64,000 nucleotides of DNA from Rhizobium sp. ICMP 5592 (GCF_009498525.1 NZ_QSNT01000007.1:1-64000), one strand, 5' to 3'; numbered from the stretch's first letter, positions 33,493-42,254 are shown. Numbers and translations are program-made. The notes: generated by a model not told the origin, from the sequence alone.

Positions 33493-34374
33493 TTAATGCA
33501 TGTCCATGCTCTGCTGCGGCCGCCAGCGGGTGATGCGGTTTTCAACCAGCGTCATCACATATTCGGCCCCGAGCGTCACCACCATCACCAGAATGATCGC
33601 GGCATAAAGGCCGGCGGCATCGTAGGTGCCCTTCGCGATCGAGATCAGGTAGCCGATACCGGCCAGCGAACCGACGAACTCGCCGACGATCGCGCCGATG
33701 ATGGCAAAGGAGAAGGAGACGTGCAGGCTCGCGAAGATCCAGCTCATCGCCGACGGCAGGATGACGTTGCGGGTGACCTGCCAGTTCGACGCACCGAGAA
33801 TACGGGCATTGGCGATCATGTTGCGGTCGGCCTCGCGCACGCCCTGGAAGGCGTTGGCGAACACGACGAAGAACACCATGATGAAGGCCAGAGCCACCTT
33901 GGACGGCAGGCCGAGACCCATGATCATCACGAAGATCGGCGCCAACACGACGCGCGGGATCGAGTTGATCGCCTTGATGTAGATCGACAGGATATCGGAA
34001 GCCAGCTTGTTGCGGCCGAGTGCCACCCCGACCAGAACGCCGGTCACGGAGCCGATGACGAAGCCGATCAGCGCTTCTTCCATGGTGACGCCGAGATGAT
34101 ACCAGAGCGAACCGTTCTCGGTGCCTTCGGTGACCCATTCGTAGAGCCGATAACCAATAGCGGTCGGGCTGGAATAGAAGAAGGGATCAATCCAGTGCAG
34201 GTCCGAGGCAAGCTGCCAGAGGCCGAGGATCGCAACCAGGATCGCCACCTGCCAGAAGAGAACGACGTATTTGCGCCGCGTGATCGCCTTCAGTGCCGCA
34301 GCTTCGATTTCCACGTCCGAGGTACCGGCGCGGAAGATCGGCGCATTGCCTGTCTCAAGGGCTGTATTTGCCAT
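33493..34374 (-). CDS. ABC importer permease (nitrate/sulfonate/taurine family)
   Basis: A 293-residue BPD-type permease with six helices and the EAA loop (GASNWQVTRNVILPSAMSWIF). It belongs to the SsuC/TauC/NrtB group (COG0600), pairing with the adjacent ATPase and NMT1-like binding protein. The ATG at 34374 is preceded by AGGGGAGG. Substrate could be sulfonates, nitrate, taurine, a thiamine precursor or another small molecule; the family alone does not decide. Confidence 0.88.
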   Translation of the reverse strand: MANTALETGNAPIFRAGTSDVEIEAAALKAITRRKYVVLFWQVAILVAILGLWQLASDLHWIDPFFYSSPTAIGYRLYEWVTEGTENGSLWYHLGVTMEEALIGFVIGSVTGVLVGVALGRNKLASDILSIYIKAINSIPRVVLAPIFVMIMGLGLPSKVALAFIMVFFVVFANAFQGVREADRNMIANARILGASNWQVTRNVILPSAMSWIFASLHVSFSFAIIGAIVGEFVGSLAGIGYLISIAKGTYDAAGLYAAIILVMVVTLGAEYVMTLVENRITRWRPQQSMDMH

Positions 34375-34388
34375 GATCAATCCTCCCC

Positions 34389-35207
34389 TTATGCCGCTTG
34401 AGCCGCGCGGCGATAGCTGGTCTCGACCTCTTCGCGAAGGTCGTCCCAGATCGTCTTGCAATAATCGATGAAGGTCTGCTCGTAACGGATCTCCGAGACG
34501 ACGCGCGGACGCGGCAGGTCGATCTTGTAGACCGACTTCACCGTCGCAGGTCCCGCCGTCAGCACGTAGACCTTGTCGGCCAGCGCCACGGCTTCTTCGA
34601 GGTCGTGCGTCACGAACACCACCGAAGCCTGACGCTCGGCCCAGAGCTTCAACAGCTCTTCATGCATGACCGTGCGGGTCTGCACGTCGAGCGCCGAGAA
34701 AGGCTCGTCCATCAGAAGGATTTCAGGCTCGTTGATGAAGGTCTGCGCCAGCGAGACGCGCTTGCGCATGCCGCCGGAGAGCTGATGCGGATAGTGATGC
34801 AGGAACTTCGTCAGGCCGACGCGGGCGAGCCAGTCCTTGGCGGTCTTTTCGGCTTCCGCCTTCGACTTGCCGCGAAACAGCGGGCCGGACATGACGTTGT
34901 CGATGACGTTCTTCCAGGGAAAGAGCGCATCCGTCTGGAAGACGAAGCCGACGCGCGGATCGATGCCCTCGACCGGACCGCCCATCAGGCGAACTTCGCC
35001 GGCGCTCGGCTTGGCAAGGCCGGTGACGAGGTTGAGCGTCGTCGACTTGCCGCAGCCGGTCGGCCCGACGACGGCGACGAATTCGCCGCGCTCGACCGTC
35101 ATGTTGAAATCGCGCAGCGCCGTCAGCGACTTGCCGGTCGGCGAGACGAAACGGCGGCTGACATTGATGAGCTCGATCGCCGGTGTCCGGCGTCCATCCT
35201 GTTGCAT
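34389..35207 (-). CDS. ABC importer ATPase (nitrate/sulfonate/taurine family)
   Basis: A 272-residue nucleotide-binding subunit: Walker A GPTGCGKST, Q-loop FQTDALFPW, signature LSGGMRKR, Walker B ILLMDEPFSALD and the switch His in THDLEEA. It belongs to the SsuB/TauB group. The ATG at 35207 gives the usual N-terminus; an upstream start at 35246 adds a segment without homology character. It lies 14 bases upstream of the permease start and about 90 bases downstream of the binding-protein gene, in one operon. Confidence 0.9.
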   Translation of the reverse strand: MQQDGRRTPAIELINVSRRFVSPTGKSLTALRDFNMTVERGEFVAVVGPTGCGKSTTLNLVTGLAKPSAGEVRLMGGPVEGIDPRVGFVFQTDALFPWKNVIDNVMSGPLFRGKSKAEAEKTAKDWLARVGLTKFLHHYPHQLSGGMRKRVSLAQTFINEPEILLMDEPFSALDVQTRTVMHEELLKLWAERQASVVFVTHDLEEAVALADKVYVLTAGPATVKSVYKIDLPRPRVVSEIRYEQTFIDYCKTIWDDLREEVETSYRRAAQAA

Positions 35208-35297
35208 GGTGCTGATCCTGACGCGTGCCTTCGGGCATGCACGCAAAGCCCGTGAGATACCGCCTCCGGTTTCAGCCGGAGGCGGCGCGATGACTGC

Positions 35298-36311
35298 TTA
35301 CTTGACGTTCTTGACGAACTCGGTCGTGTAGGTCTTCGACAGGTCGATCGTCTTGCCCTTGACGTTCTTGGAGAACTGCGAGAGCACGGCGAGAACCGTC
35401 TTCGGACCATCTTCCGGCATCACGCCATCCGACGTGAACATTTCCTTGCCTGCATCGAGAGCCTTGATATAGCCGTCCTTGTCGCCGACGTAGAAATCCT
35501 TCGGCATCTTGTCGGCAATCTCGGCGGCGGAATGGGTGTTGATGAAGCGCAGCGTCTTGACGAAGGCGTTGGCGAGCTTCTGCACATCTTCCTTATGGGC
35601 ATCGACCCAGGACGCGTCCATGTAGAGCGAGGCGGCCGGATAGGTGCCGCCAAGCGCCTCTTCCGTACCCTTCAGCGTACGCAGGTCGACGAGGATCTTG
35701 GCTTCGCCGGTCTTCAGCATGCGCGAAATCGTCGGCTCGGTGGTCATCCCGGCCTGGATGGCGTCCTGCTGCATGGCAGCGATGAAGGTCTGGCCGGCAC
35801 CGACCGGAACCGTGGAGACGTCGGAGGCCGAAAGGCCTGCCTTGGACGCCATGTAGAGCGTCAGGAAGTTGGTGGACGAGCCGAGGCCGGTCACGCCGAG
35901 GTTCTTGCCCTTGAGATCTGCGAAGGACTTGAGGTCCGGATGCTTGGTCGAGACCAGCTCGACTTCGCCGGGCGCCTGGCTGAACTGCACGACGGACTTG
36001 ATGAACTTGCCCTTGGCCTGCAGGTCGACGCAATGGTCGTAGAAGCCGACGACACCCTGGACAGCACCGGCGAGCAGCTGGTTTTCGGCATCGACGCCGG
36101 CGGATTCGTTCAGAAGCTCGACCTCGAGGCCTTCATCCTTGAAGTAACCGAGGGATTCGGCAAGCTTGGCCGGCAGATAGATCTGCTTTTCGTAGCCGCC
36201 CACCATGATGGAAATCTTGTCGGCGGCATGCGCCGCTGTCGCGCCGAGCGAGGCGGCGGCCATGACGAGGGAAAGGGCTACGGTATGAAAAAGCGTGCGC
36301 GATGAACGCAT
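35298..36311 (-). CDS. ABC importer periplasmic binding protein (NMT1/THI5-like)
   Basis: A 337-residue protein with a signal peptide cut near AAHA-AD (about residue 29) followed by the NMT1/SsuA-type bilobed binding domain (GGYEKQIYLPAKLAESLGYFKDEGLEVEL; LGSSTNFLTLYMASKAGL). It captures the substrate in the periplasm and delivers it to the permease. First gene of the three-gene operon. The 250-base upstream region holds its promoter and an 11-base direct repeat. Confidence 0.88.
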   Translation of the reverse strand: MRSSRTLFHTVALSLVMAAASLGATAAHAADKISIMVGGYEKQIYLPAKLAESLGYFKDEGLEVELLNESAGVDAENQLLAGAVQGVVGFYDHCVDLQAKGKFIKSVVQFSQAPGEVELVSTKHPDLKSFADLKGKNLGVTGLGSSTNFLTLYMASKAGLSASDVSTVPVGAGQTFIAAMQQDAIQAGMTTEPTISRMLKTGEAKILVDLRTLKGTEEALGGTYPAASLYMDASWVDAHKEDVQKLANAFVKTLRFINTHSAAEIADKMPKDFYVGDKDGYIKALDAGKEMFTSDGVMPEDGPKTVLAVLSQFSKNVKGKTIDLSKTYTTEFVKNVK

Positions 36312-36412
36312 GGATATCTCCTCCTGTTAGATGCCTGCGTCATAGTGTAATCGCACGGCATGCGCTTCCTCCACGAAGCCGGGTAAGCCTAGCGCGGGTA
36401 ACCTTTCAGTCA

Positions 36413-36434
36413 GCTTTCAGTGAGAAATCGCGCA
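36413..36434. promoter_or_regulatory. 11-base direct repeat (CTTTCAG boxes) in the importer promoter region
   Basis: CTTTCAGTCAG is followed immediately by CTTTCAGTGAG. Direct seven-base boxes with 11-base period are the layout of PhoB/OmpR-type sites, though the sequence differs from the Pho-box CTGTCAT. It lies about 100 bases upstream of the binding-protein start and 130 bases before the small secreted protein. The rest of 36312-36564 shows no gene. Confidence 0.35.
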
Positions 36435-36564
36435 AGGCGACATCGTGATTTTATCTCGCCGCCGCCCTGCCCGAATTGCAACGAAGCCTCATCATACGTC
36501 ATACCCTTGGCGAAACGCTCTTGACGCCTATGTAGATTAGCCATCGCCACGAAAAGGACGAACT

Positions 36565-36873
36565 ATGAAAGCAATAGCCGCAGCACTCATTCTGTCGACG
36601 GTCGCCTCCGTCGGCTCAGCTCAGGCTATTTCCCGCTATGATTCACTTGGCCAGAGCTGTGCATCCGTGCAGCAGATCGTTTCGAGAGAGCGGGCGGTAT
36701 TACTGCGCTATCCCTCGAAAAGCGGCAATGTCATCCTTTACGACCGCTACGTGGCGGACGACGGCCAGTGCGGCACGGGCAGCTATGCGGCACGTACAAG
36801 CGTGCCGACCAGGGACAACCCGATGTGCCCCGTTTACAATTGCAGATCGTCTTCCGTCTTCAACCCACATTGA
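36565..36873 (+). CDS. Small secreted hypothetical protein
   Basis: 102 residues: a signal peptide of about 20 residues (KAIAAALILSTVASVGSAQA) and a mature part of about 80 residues with four Cys (SCASV, DGQCGTG, NPMCPVYNCRSSS), probably two disulfide bonds. A GGACG-like site precedes the ATG. I recognise it only as a kind of short periplasmic protein common in Rhizobiales, without assigned function. Lone gene; the 190-base gap after it (36874-37066) holds no other gene. Confidence 0.65.
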   Translation: MKAIAAALILSTVASVGSAQAISRYDSLGQSCASVQQIVSRERAVLLRYPSKSGNVILYDRYVADDGQCGTGSYAARTSVPTRDNPMCPVYNCRSSSVFNPH

Positions 36874-37066
36874 TGCCACGCTTCTTTCCTACCGTTTACT
36901 CAAACGGCCAGTAACAGACAAACCTTCGCCGCCAAGGACTTTTAGTTGAATTTCGCCACCATTTAATACACACTGAGCGGGCAGATTGGGGTCATGCTCC
37001 TTGCCTACCCCGGGCATCTGCAAGGTGGCGTCCGCTGGGTCCCCGCTCAAATGAGGAGATTACACA

Positions 37067-37525
37067 GTGAGTGCAAAAGTACCAAATCCGATTGACGCCT
37101 ATGTCGGTTCACGCGTGCGAATGCGTCGGCTTATGCTCGGCATGAGCCAGGAACGCCTCGCCGACCAGATCGGCGTCACGTTTCAGCAGGTACAAAAATA
37201 CGAGAAAGGCACCAATCGCATCGGCGCCAGCCGGCTGCAGGCGATTGCGGGCGTTCTGGCCGTGCCGGTCGCCTTCTTCTTCCAGCAAGACAATACGCAG
37301 CCACTGGCGACGGACGGCCTCGGCGCCATTAGCGGCCTCGAGGATCTCTCCGAGTTCCTGACGTCCAAGGAGGGCCTGAGCCTCAACAAGGCTTTCATGA
37401 AAATCAACGATCCGAGCGTCCGCCAATCCGTGCTGATGCTCATCAAGTCGCTGGCCAACACCGCCGAGCCGGCAATTGTGCGTGCGCCGCCGGCAGCTGA
37501 GGTTCAATTCGGCCTGCGCAACTGA
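37067..37525 (+). CDS. Xre-family transcriptional regulator (rhizobial PraR-like type)
   Basis: A 152-residue protein with an N-terminal helix-turn-helix_3 domain at about 12-68 (VRMRRLMLGMSQERLADQIGVTFQQVQKYEKGTNRIGASRLQAIAGVLAVP) and a C-terminal helical region (LEDLSEFLTSKEGLSLNKAFMKI). This layout is shared by a paralogous family in rhizobia that includes PraR/PhrR-type regulators of biofilm and quorum sensing. It uses a GTG start with AGGAG at 37053-37057. It is close to the BTAD/RiPP locus but separated by about 315 bases. Confidence 0.85.
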   Translation: MSAKVPNPIDAYVGSRVRMRRLMLGMSQERLADQIGVTFQQVQKYEKGTNRIGASRLQAIAGVLAVPVAFFFQQDNTQPLATDGLGAISGLEDLSEFLTSKEGLSLNKAFMKINDPSVRQSVLMLIKSLANTAEPAIVRAPPAAEVQFGLRN

Positions 37526-37532
37526 GCGCTGC

Positions 37533-37557
37533 GCCTCACCTGCCCCAACGGTGAGGC
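37533..37557 (+). terminator. Hairpin after the Xre gene
   Basis: GCCTCACC, nine bases, GGTGAGGC: a perfect eight-base-pair stem eight bases after the stop. No T-run follows, so termination strength is uncertain. The remaining gap to 37842 shows nothing recognisable; it should hold the promoter of the BTAD regulator. Confidence 0.4.
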
Positions 37558-37842
37558 ACGGATCGCGATTGCGAAACACGCAATCGAAATAACACTGGAG
37601 CACCCATATGCGCTTCAACGCTGAAGGATAGCTCCAGTTTCTATCCAGATCATCTTGTCTGCTTGCGGGTTTTCCACCTGAAAGCAGGATACGCAGATGA
37701 TTGCGATAGAGTTGCACTCATCGTAATGTAGGATTCTCGATCGTGAGCGACACCTCATGATCGCCGACCATGAAGATGATTGCAGGCGATGCCGGCATGG
37801 CGCTTGCGATGCCGGAAATTTGCCGGACGCAGTTGGGGACGC

Positions 37843-39792
37843 ATGAACTTCAGGCTACTGACATTCGGAGACCTGCGTCTGGTCGACGGAACAGGTTCAA
37901 CAGTACCTTTTCCGGAAAAAGGCCTGCTGTCGGCCTGCTTCCTGCTGACGAGCTCCTCGCCGCACAAATCCCGCACGGAACTTGCTGAATTCCTCTGGGG
38001 CGACATTCCCCTGGACAAGGCGCTTGCCAATCTGCGGCAGACGCTATCGCGCGTCAAAAACCGTCAAGACGAGCTCGGGATCGAGCTGCTGCTGATCGAG
38101 CAGGCGATCGTGAGCGTGAATATCGGCGCGTTCACCAGCGATCTGGCGCTGCTCGATGCCACCTCGCAAACCACTCCTCACGCGGCGTTGGGCGAATTGC
38201 TGCAACTGGGCCGCTGGGATTTTCTCGCCCGCACCGAGGTCATCGGCGGTCAGGCACGCATGTGGCTACACACGCAACGCGATCGGGTCAGGATGCAGAT
38301 CCTGACGACGCTTCGCGACGCAATTGCAGGCATGAGCGAGGATGCCGAAACCACCATCGTCAAGGAAGCGGCGTTGCGGCTGTTCGAAACCTATCCCGAC
38401 GATGAAGCCGTCTACCAGATCCTCGGGAAAACCTATGCCGGGGAGCCCCAGCTCGAAAATGCCCGCAACGTTTTCGAGAACCGTCGCAAATATCGCTGGG
38501 GCGAACTGCCGGTCGATCCCGACCCGCAGACGCTGGGCGTCGCGCGGCGACTGTTCGAACGCCAGCGCGGTATCGCGCCGCAAGCCCGGCAGGAGGCAAG
38601 ACCTCGGGTGGAAGCCGCCCCTCCGGCACCCCGCGGACCGCCAAGGCTCACCTTGCTGCCACCGGTAAACCTTGCAAGGAACCATCAGACGGCCATCTTT
38701 CTCTCCTCGGCACTGCTGGAAGACATCACCGTCGGCCTTTGCGTACTGAAGACCGTAACGATGGTGGCACATCACACCGCGGAAAAGATCGCGCTCGATC
38801 TGGACCGGAGCGCAACGCTAGAAAGGCACGGCATCAATTACGTGCTGGATACCAGGCTCAGCTTCGACGGCGCCGCCTACTGGCTTTTCACGCAACTGAT
38901 CTATGCCGGCAATGATGAAGTCATCTGGGCGGAACGCTTCAGCATGGAAGCGCAGGATCTGCCGCGCCAGCATCGCGAAATCGCACAGCGCATCGTCGCA
39001 TCCATTGCCAGCTATATCGAGCGCAATGAGTTTTCCCGCGATTACTTCGAACACAATCCGCAGGCCTATCATCACTATCTACTCGGAAAGCGTCACCTGA
39101 AGCATCTCGGGCTGCCGGACATTCGTCGTGCTCGGAAAGCATTCCAGACGGCTCTGAAGGAAAATCCCTATTTCTCTCCGGCGCTGAGCGGCATGGCCCG
39201 CACCTATCATCTCGAATGGCTGGTGACGGCGCGGGGCGACGCCGAGCTCCTGAGGCTTGCGGAAGAGGAAGCCGGCAAAGCAATCGCGGCCGGGCAGAAC
39301 ATCGCGGCCGGCTACCACGAATTCGGCGTCACCAAGCTTTATCGCGGCGCCTTCGACGAAAGCATCGAGGTCTTCGAGCTTGCCGAAACCATCAGCCCGC
39401 ATCATGCCGACGCTATCGCAGACTATGCGGATACGTTGATTCATGCGTCGAGGCCGAAGGATGGCCTAGCCAAGATCAATAGCGCCATTGAGCTTAATCC
39501 AATAAGCCCGGATCTCTATTTCTGGACCGCTGCTGGCGCCAGCTACTATCTCGAACGCTATGAGGACGCGAGCGACTATATCGCTCGCATGGCTGATCCA
39601 ACTCCGGCGGCACGGCTGGCGGCGGCCAACGCGGCAATGGCCGGTGACACGCGCAAGGCCAAGGCACTGGTGCGCAAGGTAAAAGAGACATATCCTGATT
39701 TTGAGATCGATACCTGGCTCTCCATCGTGCCTTTTCGCGAGCAGTGGCAGCAAGATCTCTATCGAGAGGGACTGAAGCGAGCAGGATTTTAG
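37843..39792 (+). CDS. BTAD/SARP-like regulator with TolB-like and TPR domains
   Basis: A 649-residue protein. Residues 1-75 resemble the winged helix of SARP/BTAD regulators (LLTFGDLRLVDGTG ... SRTELAEFLWGD ... KALANLRQTLSRVKNRQ). Residues 75-240 fit the BTAD helical repeats. Residues 270-400 resemble the TolB-like amino-terminal domain seen in adenylate-cyclase-type TPR proteins (LTLLPPVNLARNHQ), followed by TPR-like helices to the end (HYLLGKRHL, AGYHEFGVTKLYRGAFDESIEVFELAE). The ATG at 37843 gives the expected N-terminus. It precedes a candidate precursor peptide gene, YcaO and TfuA and is a likely activator of that group. Confidence 0.75.
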   Translation: MNFRLLTFGDLRLVDGTGSTVPFPEKGLLSACFLLTSSSPHKSRTELAEFLWGDIPLDKALANLRQTLSRVKNRQDELGIELLLIEQAIVSVNIGAFTSDLALLDATSQTTPHAALGELLQLGRWDFLARTEVIGGQARMWLHTQRDRVRMQILTTLRDAIAGMSEDAETTIVKEAALRLFETYPDDEAVYQILGKTYAGEPQLENARNVFENRRKYRWGELPVDPDPQTLGVARRLFERQRGIAPQARQEARPRVEAAPPAPRGPPRLTLLPPVNLARNHQTAIFLSSALLEDITVGLCVLKTVTMVAHHTAEKIALDLDRSATLERHGINYVLDTRLSFDGAAYWLFTQLIYAGNDEVIWAERFSMEAQDLPRQHREIAQRIVASIASYIERNEFSRDYFEHNPQAYHHYLLGKRHLKHLGLPDIRRARKAFQTALKENPYFSPALSGMARTYHLEWLVTARGDAELLRLAEEEAGKAIAAGQNIAAGYHEFGVTKLYRGAFDESIEVFELAETISPHHADAIADYADTLIHASRPKDGLAKINSAIELNPISPDLYFWTAAGASYYLERYEDASDYIARMADPTPAARLAAANAAMAGDTRKAKALVRKVKETYPDFEIDTWLSIVPFREQWQQDLYREGLKRAGF

Positions 39793-39876
39793 GCGGTAGA
39801 ATTTTAACGGCACACAGATTTCTCGAAAATCACGTCGGTTTTCGGGGTCGAGTGCAAATTGGAGAAATGATTGGTC

Positions 39877-40122
39877 ATGGCAAATTTCGTAGTGATTGGT
39901 ATTCCCGGCGACCCGCAACTTTATCTCGCCGATCTCGGCGCGGGCACCGTGACGTCGCTCAAAGTACCCGCAGGCAGCGATCTCGGCATTGCCGATCAGT
40001 TGCGCAATGCCGGCGCAACCGTGGTGAAGGGTGTTAACCTCGCGATCACGGTTGGCAGCGCCCAGGATGCCGGATCCGGCAGGTCTGACCCCGGCGCGGC
40101 CACCACCAGGTCTGACCCCTGA
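39877..40122 (+). CDS. Candidate RiPP precursor peptide (81 residues)
   Basis: A small protein directly upstream of YcaO. Residues 1-55 look like a folded leader (ANFVVIGIPGDPQLYLADLG), and residues 60-81 form a Gly/Ser/Thr/Asp-rich tail ending in two RSDP units nine residues apart. It has no Cys. GGAG at 39861-39864 is six bases from an in-frame TTG at 39871 and 12 bases from the ATG at 39877, so the protein may start two residues earlier. The overlapping ATG at 39867 opens an Arg-rich frame that does not look coding. Its role as YcaO-TfuA substrate rests on position and size, not on a recognised leader. Confidence 0.55.
   Translation: MANFVVIGIPGDPQLYLADLGAGTVTSLKVPAGSDLGIADQLRNAGATVVKGVNLAITVGSAQDAGSGRSDPGAATTRSDP
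40081..40119 (+). repeat. Two 12-base direct repeats inside the precursor tail
   Basis: AGGTCTGACCCC occurs at 40081-40092 and 40108-40119, 27 bases apart and in frame, encoding Arg-Ser-Asp-Pro twice at the C-terminus of the candidate precursor. An in-frame repeat suggests duplication of a core unit. Confidence 0.8.
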
Positions 40123-40145
40123 TCCCGAACGAGCCAGATCCGACG

Positions 40146-41399
40146 GTGAAAAGACCAGCCTCATTGACGGAGTTCCTGAACGGGAATTCCGTCAATGAGC
40201 TGGATTTGGCTGCCACATCCACCTATTCCGACCGCGTCTGCTCCGCCGAGGAAACTTTGAGGCGCATCGAGCCCCATCTGACCGCTCACGGTATCACGCG
40301 CCTTGGCCGCCTGACCGGCCTCGACAAGATCGGTATCCCCGTCTGGCAGTCAGTAAGCCCCAACGCCCGCTCGATCGTCATCAACCAGGGCAAAGGCATC
40401 GCCGATATCGACGCCAAGGTTTCGGCCGCAATGGAAGCACTGGAGCGGACCATCGCCGGTGCGCCACACATCAGTACCGTCGCTTCAAGCCGCAACCGCT
40501 TGCTCGCGGCGGGCCATGATGCCGATTCCTTGCCGTCCCTGATAGGTATTGGACAGGCCGATATCGGTGATGACGAGGAGGTCGCCTGGGTCGAGGGTTA
40601 CGATCTGATTGCAGAACGGAACGTCTGGGTACCGTTCGAAGCCATTACGCTCGACCGCACCGCCCGACAATCACGCTTCTGGCAATCCTCCGACGGACTG
40701 GCCTCCGGCAATGTGCTCACCGAGGCTATTCTGCACGGGCTGCTCGAACGCATCGAGCGCGATGCGGAAGCGCTCTGGGAGGTTTCCGAGCCTGAATCGC
40801 GTCTAAGCACCTGTGTCGATCCCTTAAGCTTCGGTGATCCGGTTCTTGAAGGCCTGATGGCCAGGATCACGGCGGCGGGGCTGACGTTGCGGCTGTTCGA
40901 CGACACCAGCGATATCGGCATTCCAGTCTACTATGCGCTCCTCGGCCCCGCTGAAATATCCAGGATGCAGCATGTTCGCTATCTTGATGTCACCGCCGGC
41001 AGCGGTGCTCATCCTTCCGCGGTTCGCGCCGTAATTCGCGCCGTGACGGAGACGGCGCAATCGCGCCTGACCTTCATCAGCGGTGCTCGTGACGATATCG
41101 ATACAGAGGCTTTCGGGCGCCGACTGCCGGACAGTCTCCGCCGCTATTTCGATGCGACGCCCAAACCCTCCGCCAGACGCGAAGCGTCCCTGCCGTGCGG
41201 CGCGAACGCCCTGCTGTATCTGGTCATCGATCGCCTGAGACAAGCCGGCATAAACTCCGCCATCGCGGTTTCCCTCACCGACCCCTCGCTTCCCTTTGCC
41301 GTCGCCAAGCTCCTGGTGCCGCAACTGGAAAATCCGGCCGGAGACCGCAAGCGCCGCTTCGGCTATCGCGCCATCTCCAAGACGTTGCAACTGCTATGA
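40146..41399 (+). CDS. YcaO-family ATP-dependent backbone-modifying enzyme
   Basis: A 417-residue YcaO protein. ATP/Mg residues align with E. coli YcaO spacing: E97 and E100 (SAAMEALERT), then N189, E193, E201, E204 and R205 (ASGNVLTEAILHGLLERIERD), and R298/E302 (VIRAVTETAQSR). YcaO enzymes phosphorylate a peptide amide to form azolines or, with TfuA, thioamides. No E1-like or dehydrogenase partner is present, which favours the TfuA route. The GTG at 40146 follows the precursor by 23 bases without a strong ribosome site, and a large hairpin covers codons 5-18, so the true start may be farther downstream. The stop overlaps TfuA (ATGA). Confidence 0.88.
   Translation: MKRPASLTEFLNGNSVNELDLAATSTYSDRVCSAEETLRRIEPHLTAHGITRLGRLTGLDKIGIPVWQSVSPNARSIVINQGKGIADIDAKVSAAMEALERTIAGAPHISTVASSRNRLLAAGHDADSLPSLIGIGQADIGDDEEVAWVEGYDLIAERNVWVPFEAITLDRTARQSRFWQSSDGLASGNVLTEAILHGLLERIERDAEALWEVSEPESRLSTCVDPLSFGDPVLEGLMARITAAGLTLRLFDDTSDIGIPVYYALLGPAEISRMQHVRYLDVTAGSGAHPSAVRAVIRAVTETAQSRLTFISGARDDIDTEAFGRRLPDSLRRYFDATPKPSARREASLPCGANALLYLVIDRLRQAGINSAIAVSLTDPSLPFAVAKLLVPQLENPAGDRKRRFGYRAISKTLQLL
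40160..40199 (+). promoter_or_regulatory. 17-base-pair hairpin at the 5' end of the YcaO gene
   Basis: CTCATTGACGGAGTTCC (40160-40176) pairs with 40183-40199 over 17 positions (one G-U pair in RNA) around a six-base loop. It begins 14 bases after the annotated GTG. No T-run follows. It could reduce YcaO translation or protect the upstream precursor message. Confidence 0.75.
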
Positions 41400-42121
41400 A
41401 AATCCTGTTTGTCGGCCCAACGCTTCCCGATGCCGCCGAGATCGTCGATCCCGGCATTGCGCTGCGCCCACCGGCGCAAAAGGGCGATATCGTCAAAGCT
41501 GTCGAAGAGGGCGCCAACGCCATCGGTCTCATCGACGGATTTTTCGAGAATGTCGCGCCCGTCTGGCACAAGGAGATCCTCTTTGCCCTGTCGAAGGGTG
41601 TACACGTCTATGGCGCCGCCAGCATGGGAGCGCTGCGCGCCGCCGAATGCGCCGCCTTCGGCATGGTCGGCATCGGCCGCATTTTCAAGGCCTACGCCTG
41701 CGGGGAGCTTGCAGACGATTCCGCGGTCGCGCAGATCCACGCACCCGCCGAGCTCGGATACCGCCCGCTGAGCGAGCCGCTGGTCAATGTGCAGGCGACA
41801 CTGCAAGTGCTTGCCGAGACCGGCGCGATCAGCGAGCCGGAGCGGGCAGCACTCCAGGCTTGCGCCGAGACCATGTTCTTCAAGTCGCTCACCTACCGAT
41901 CGATGACGGAGACGGCCGACCTGCCGAACCCGGCGCGACGGCCGGCAATTACCGATCTCCTGCGCGCCAATGCGGTCAACCAGAAACGCATCGACGCTCT
42001 ACAATTGCTGCACGTCCTCGCCGACTGCCCCGACGAGCGCCGGCAACCACAGCGCGACTGGACCTTTCAGGCCAACAGTTTGTGGCGTTCCGCCTTTCAC
42101 CACCTTGAAATTGCATTGTAA
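41396..42121 (+). CDS. TfuA-like protein
   Basis: A 241-residue TfuA-core (PF07812) protein: ILFVGPTLPDAAEIV at the start, the ADIVxA-like region KGDIVKAVEEGANAIGLIDGFFENVAPVWHKEIL and the signature VHVYGAASMGALRAAEC. TfuA was first described as needed for trifolitoxin production in Rhizobium, and TfuA-YcaO pairs make thioamides, where TfuA is thought to help deliver sulfur. The ATGA overlap with YcaO shows co-translation. No sulfurtransferase is adjacent. Confidence 0.9.
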   Translation: MKILFVGPTLPDAAEIVDPGIALRPPAQKGDIVKAVEEGANAIGLIDGFFENVAPVWHKEILFALSKGVHVYGAASMGALRAAECAAFGMVGIGRIFKAYACGELADDSAVAQIHAPAELGYRPLSEPLVNVQATLQVLAETGAISEPERAALQACAETMFFKSLTYRSMTETADLPNPARRPAITDLLRANAVNQKRIDALQLLHVLADCPDERRQPQRDWTFQANSLWRSAFHHLEIAL

Positions 42122-42254
42122 ATTCCCCGCGCAATCTCGCCTCGTGTCACGCTGTATGTCACGCGCCAAGCCCCCGGACATACGCTAGGGTTTCCTCATG
42201 TTTCTGGCGACGGGTATCGCGTCCGCCGGAAACAGGGGGCAAAAGGGGCGTAAA

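Noticed and set aside
32941..34401. A 486-codon open frame on the + strand
   Set aside because: Crosses the DnaB-like gene, a terminator and the ABC permease on the other strand; composition is not protein-like.
39867..40037. An ATG closer to the GGAG site that opens a second frame over the precursor gene
   Set aside because: The product is Arg-rich and lacks any leader or core pattern; codon use favours the frame beginning at 39877 or 39871.
40081..40151. A third copy of the precursor repeat at about 40135
   Set aside because: AGATCCGAC is only a partial match to AGGTCTGACC and lies after the stop codon, so it was not counted.
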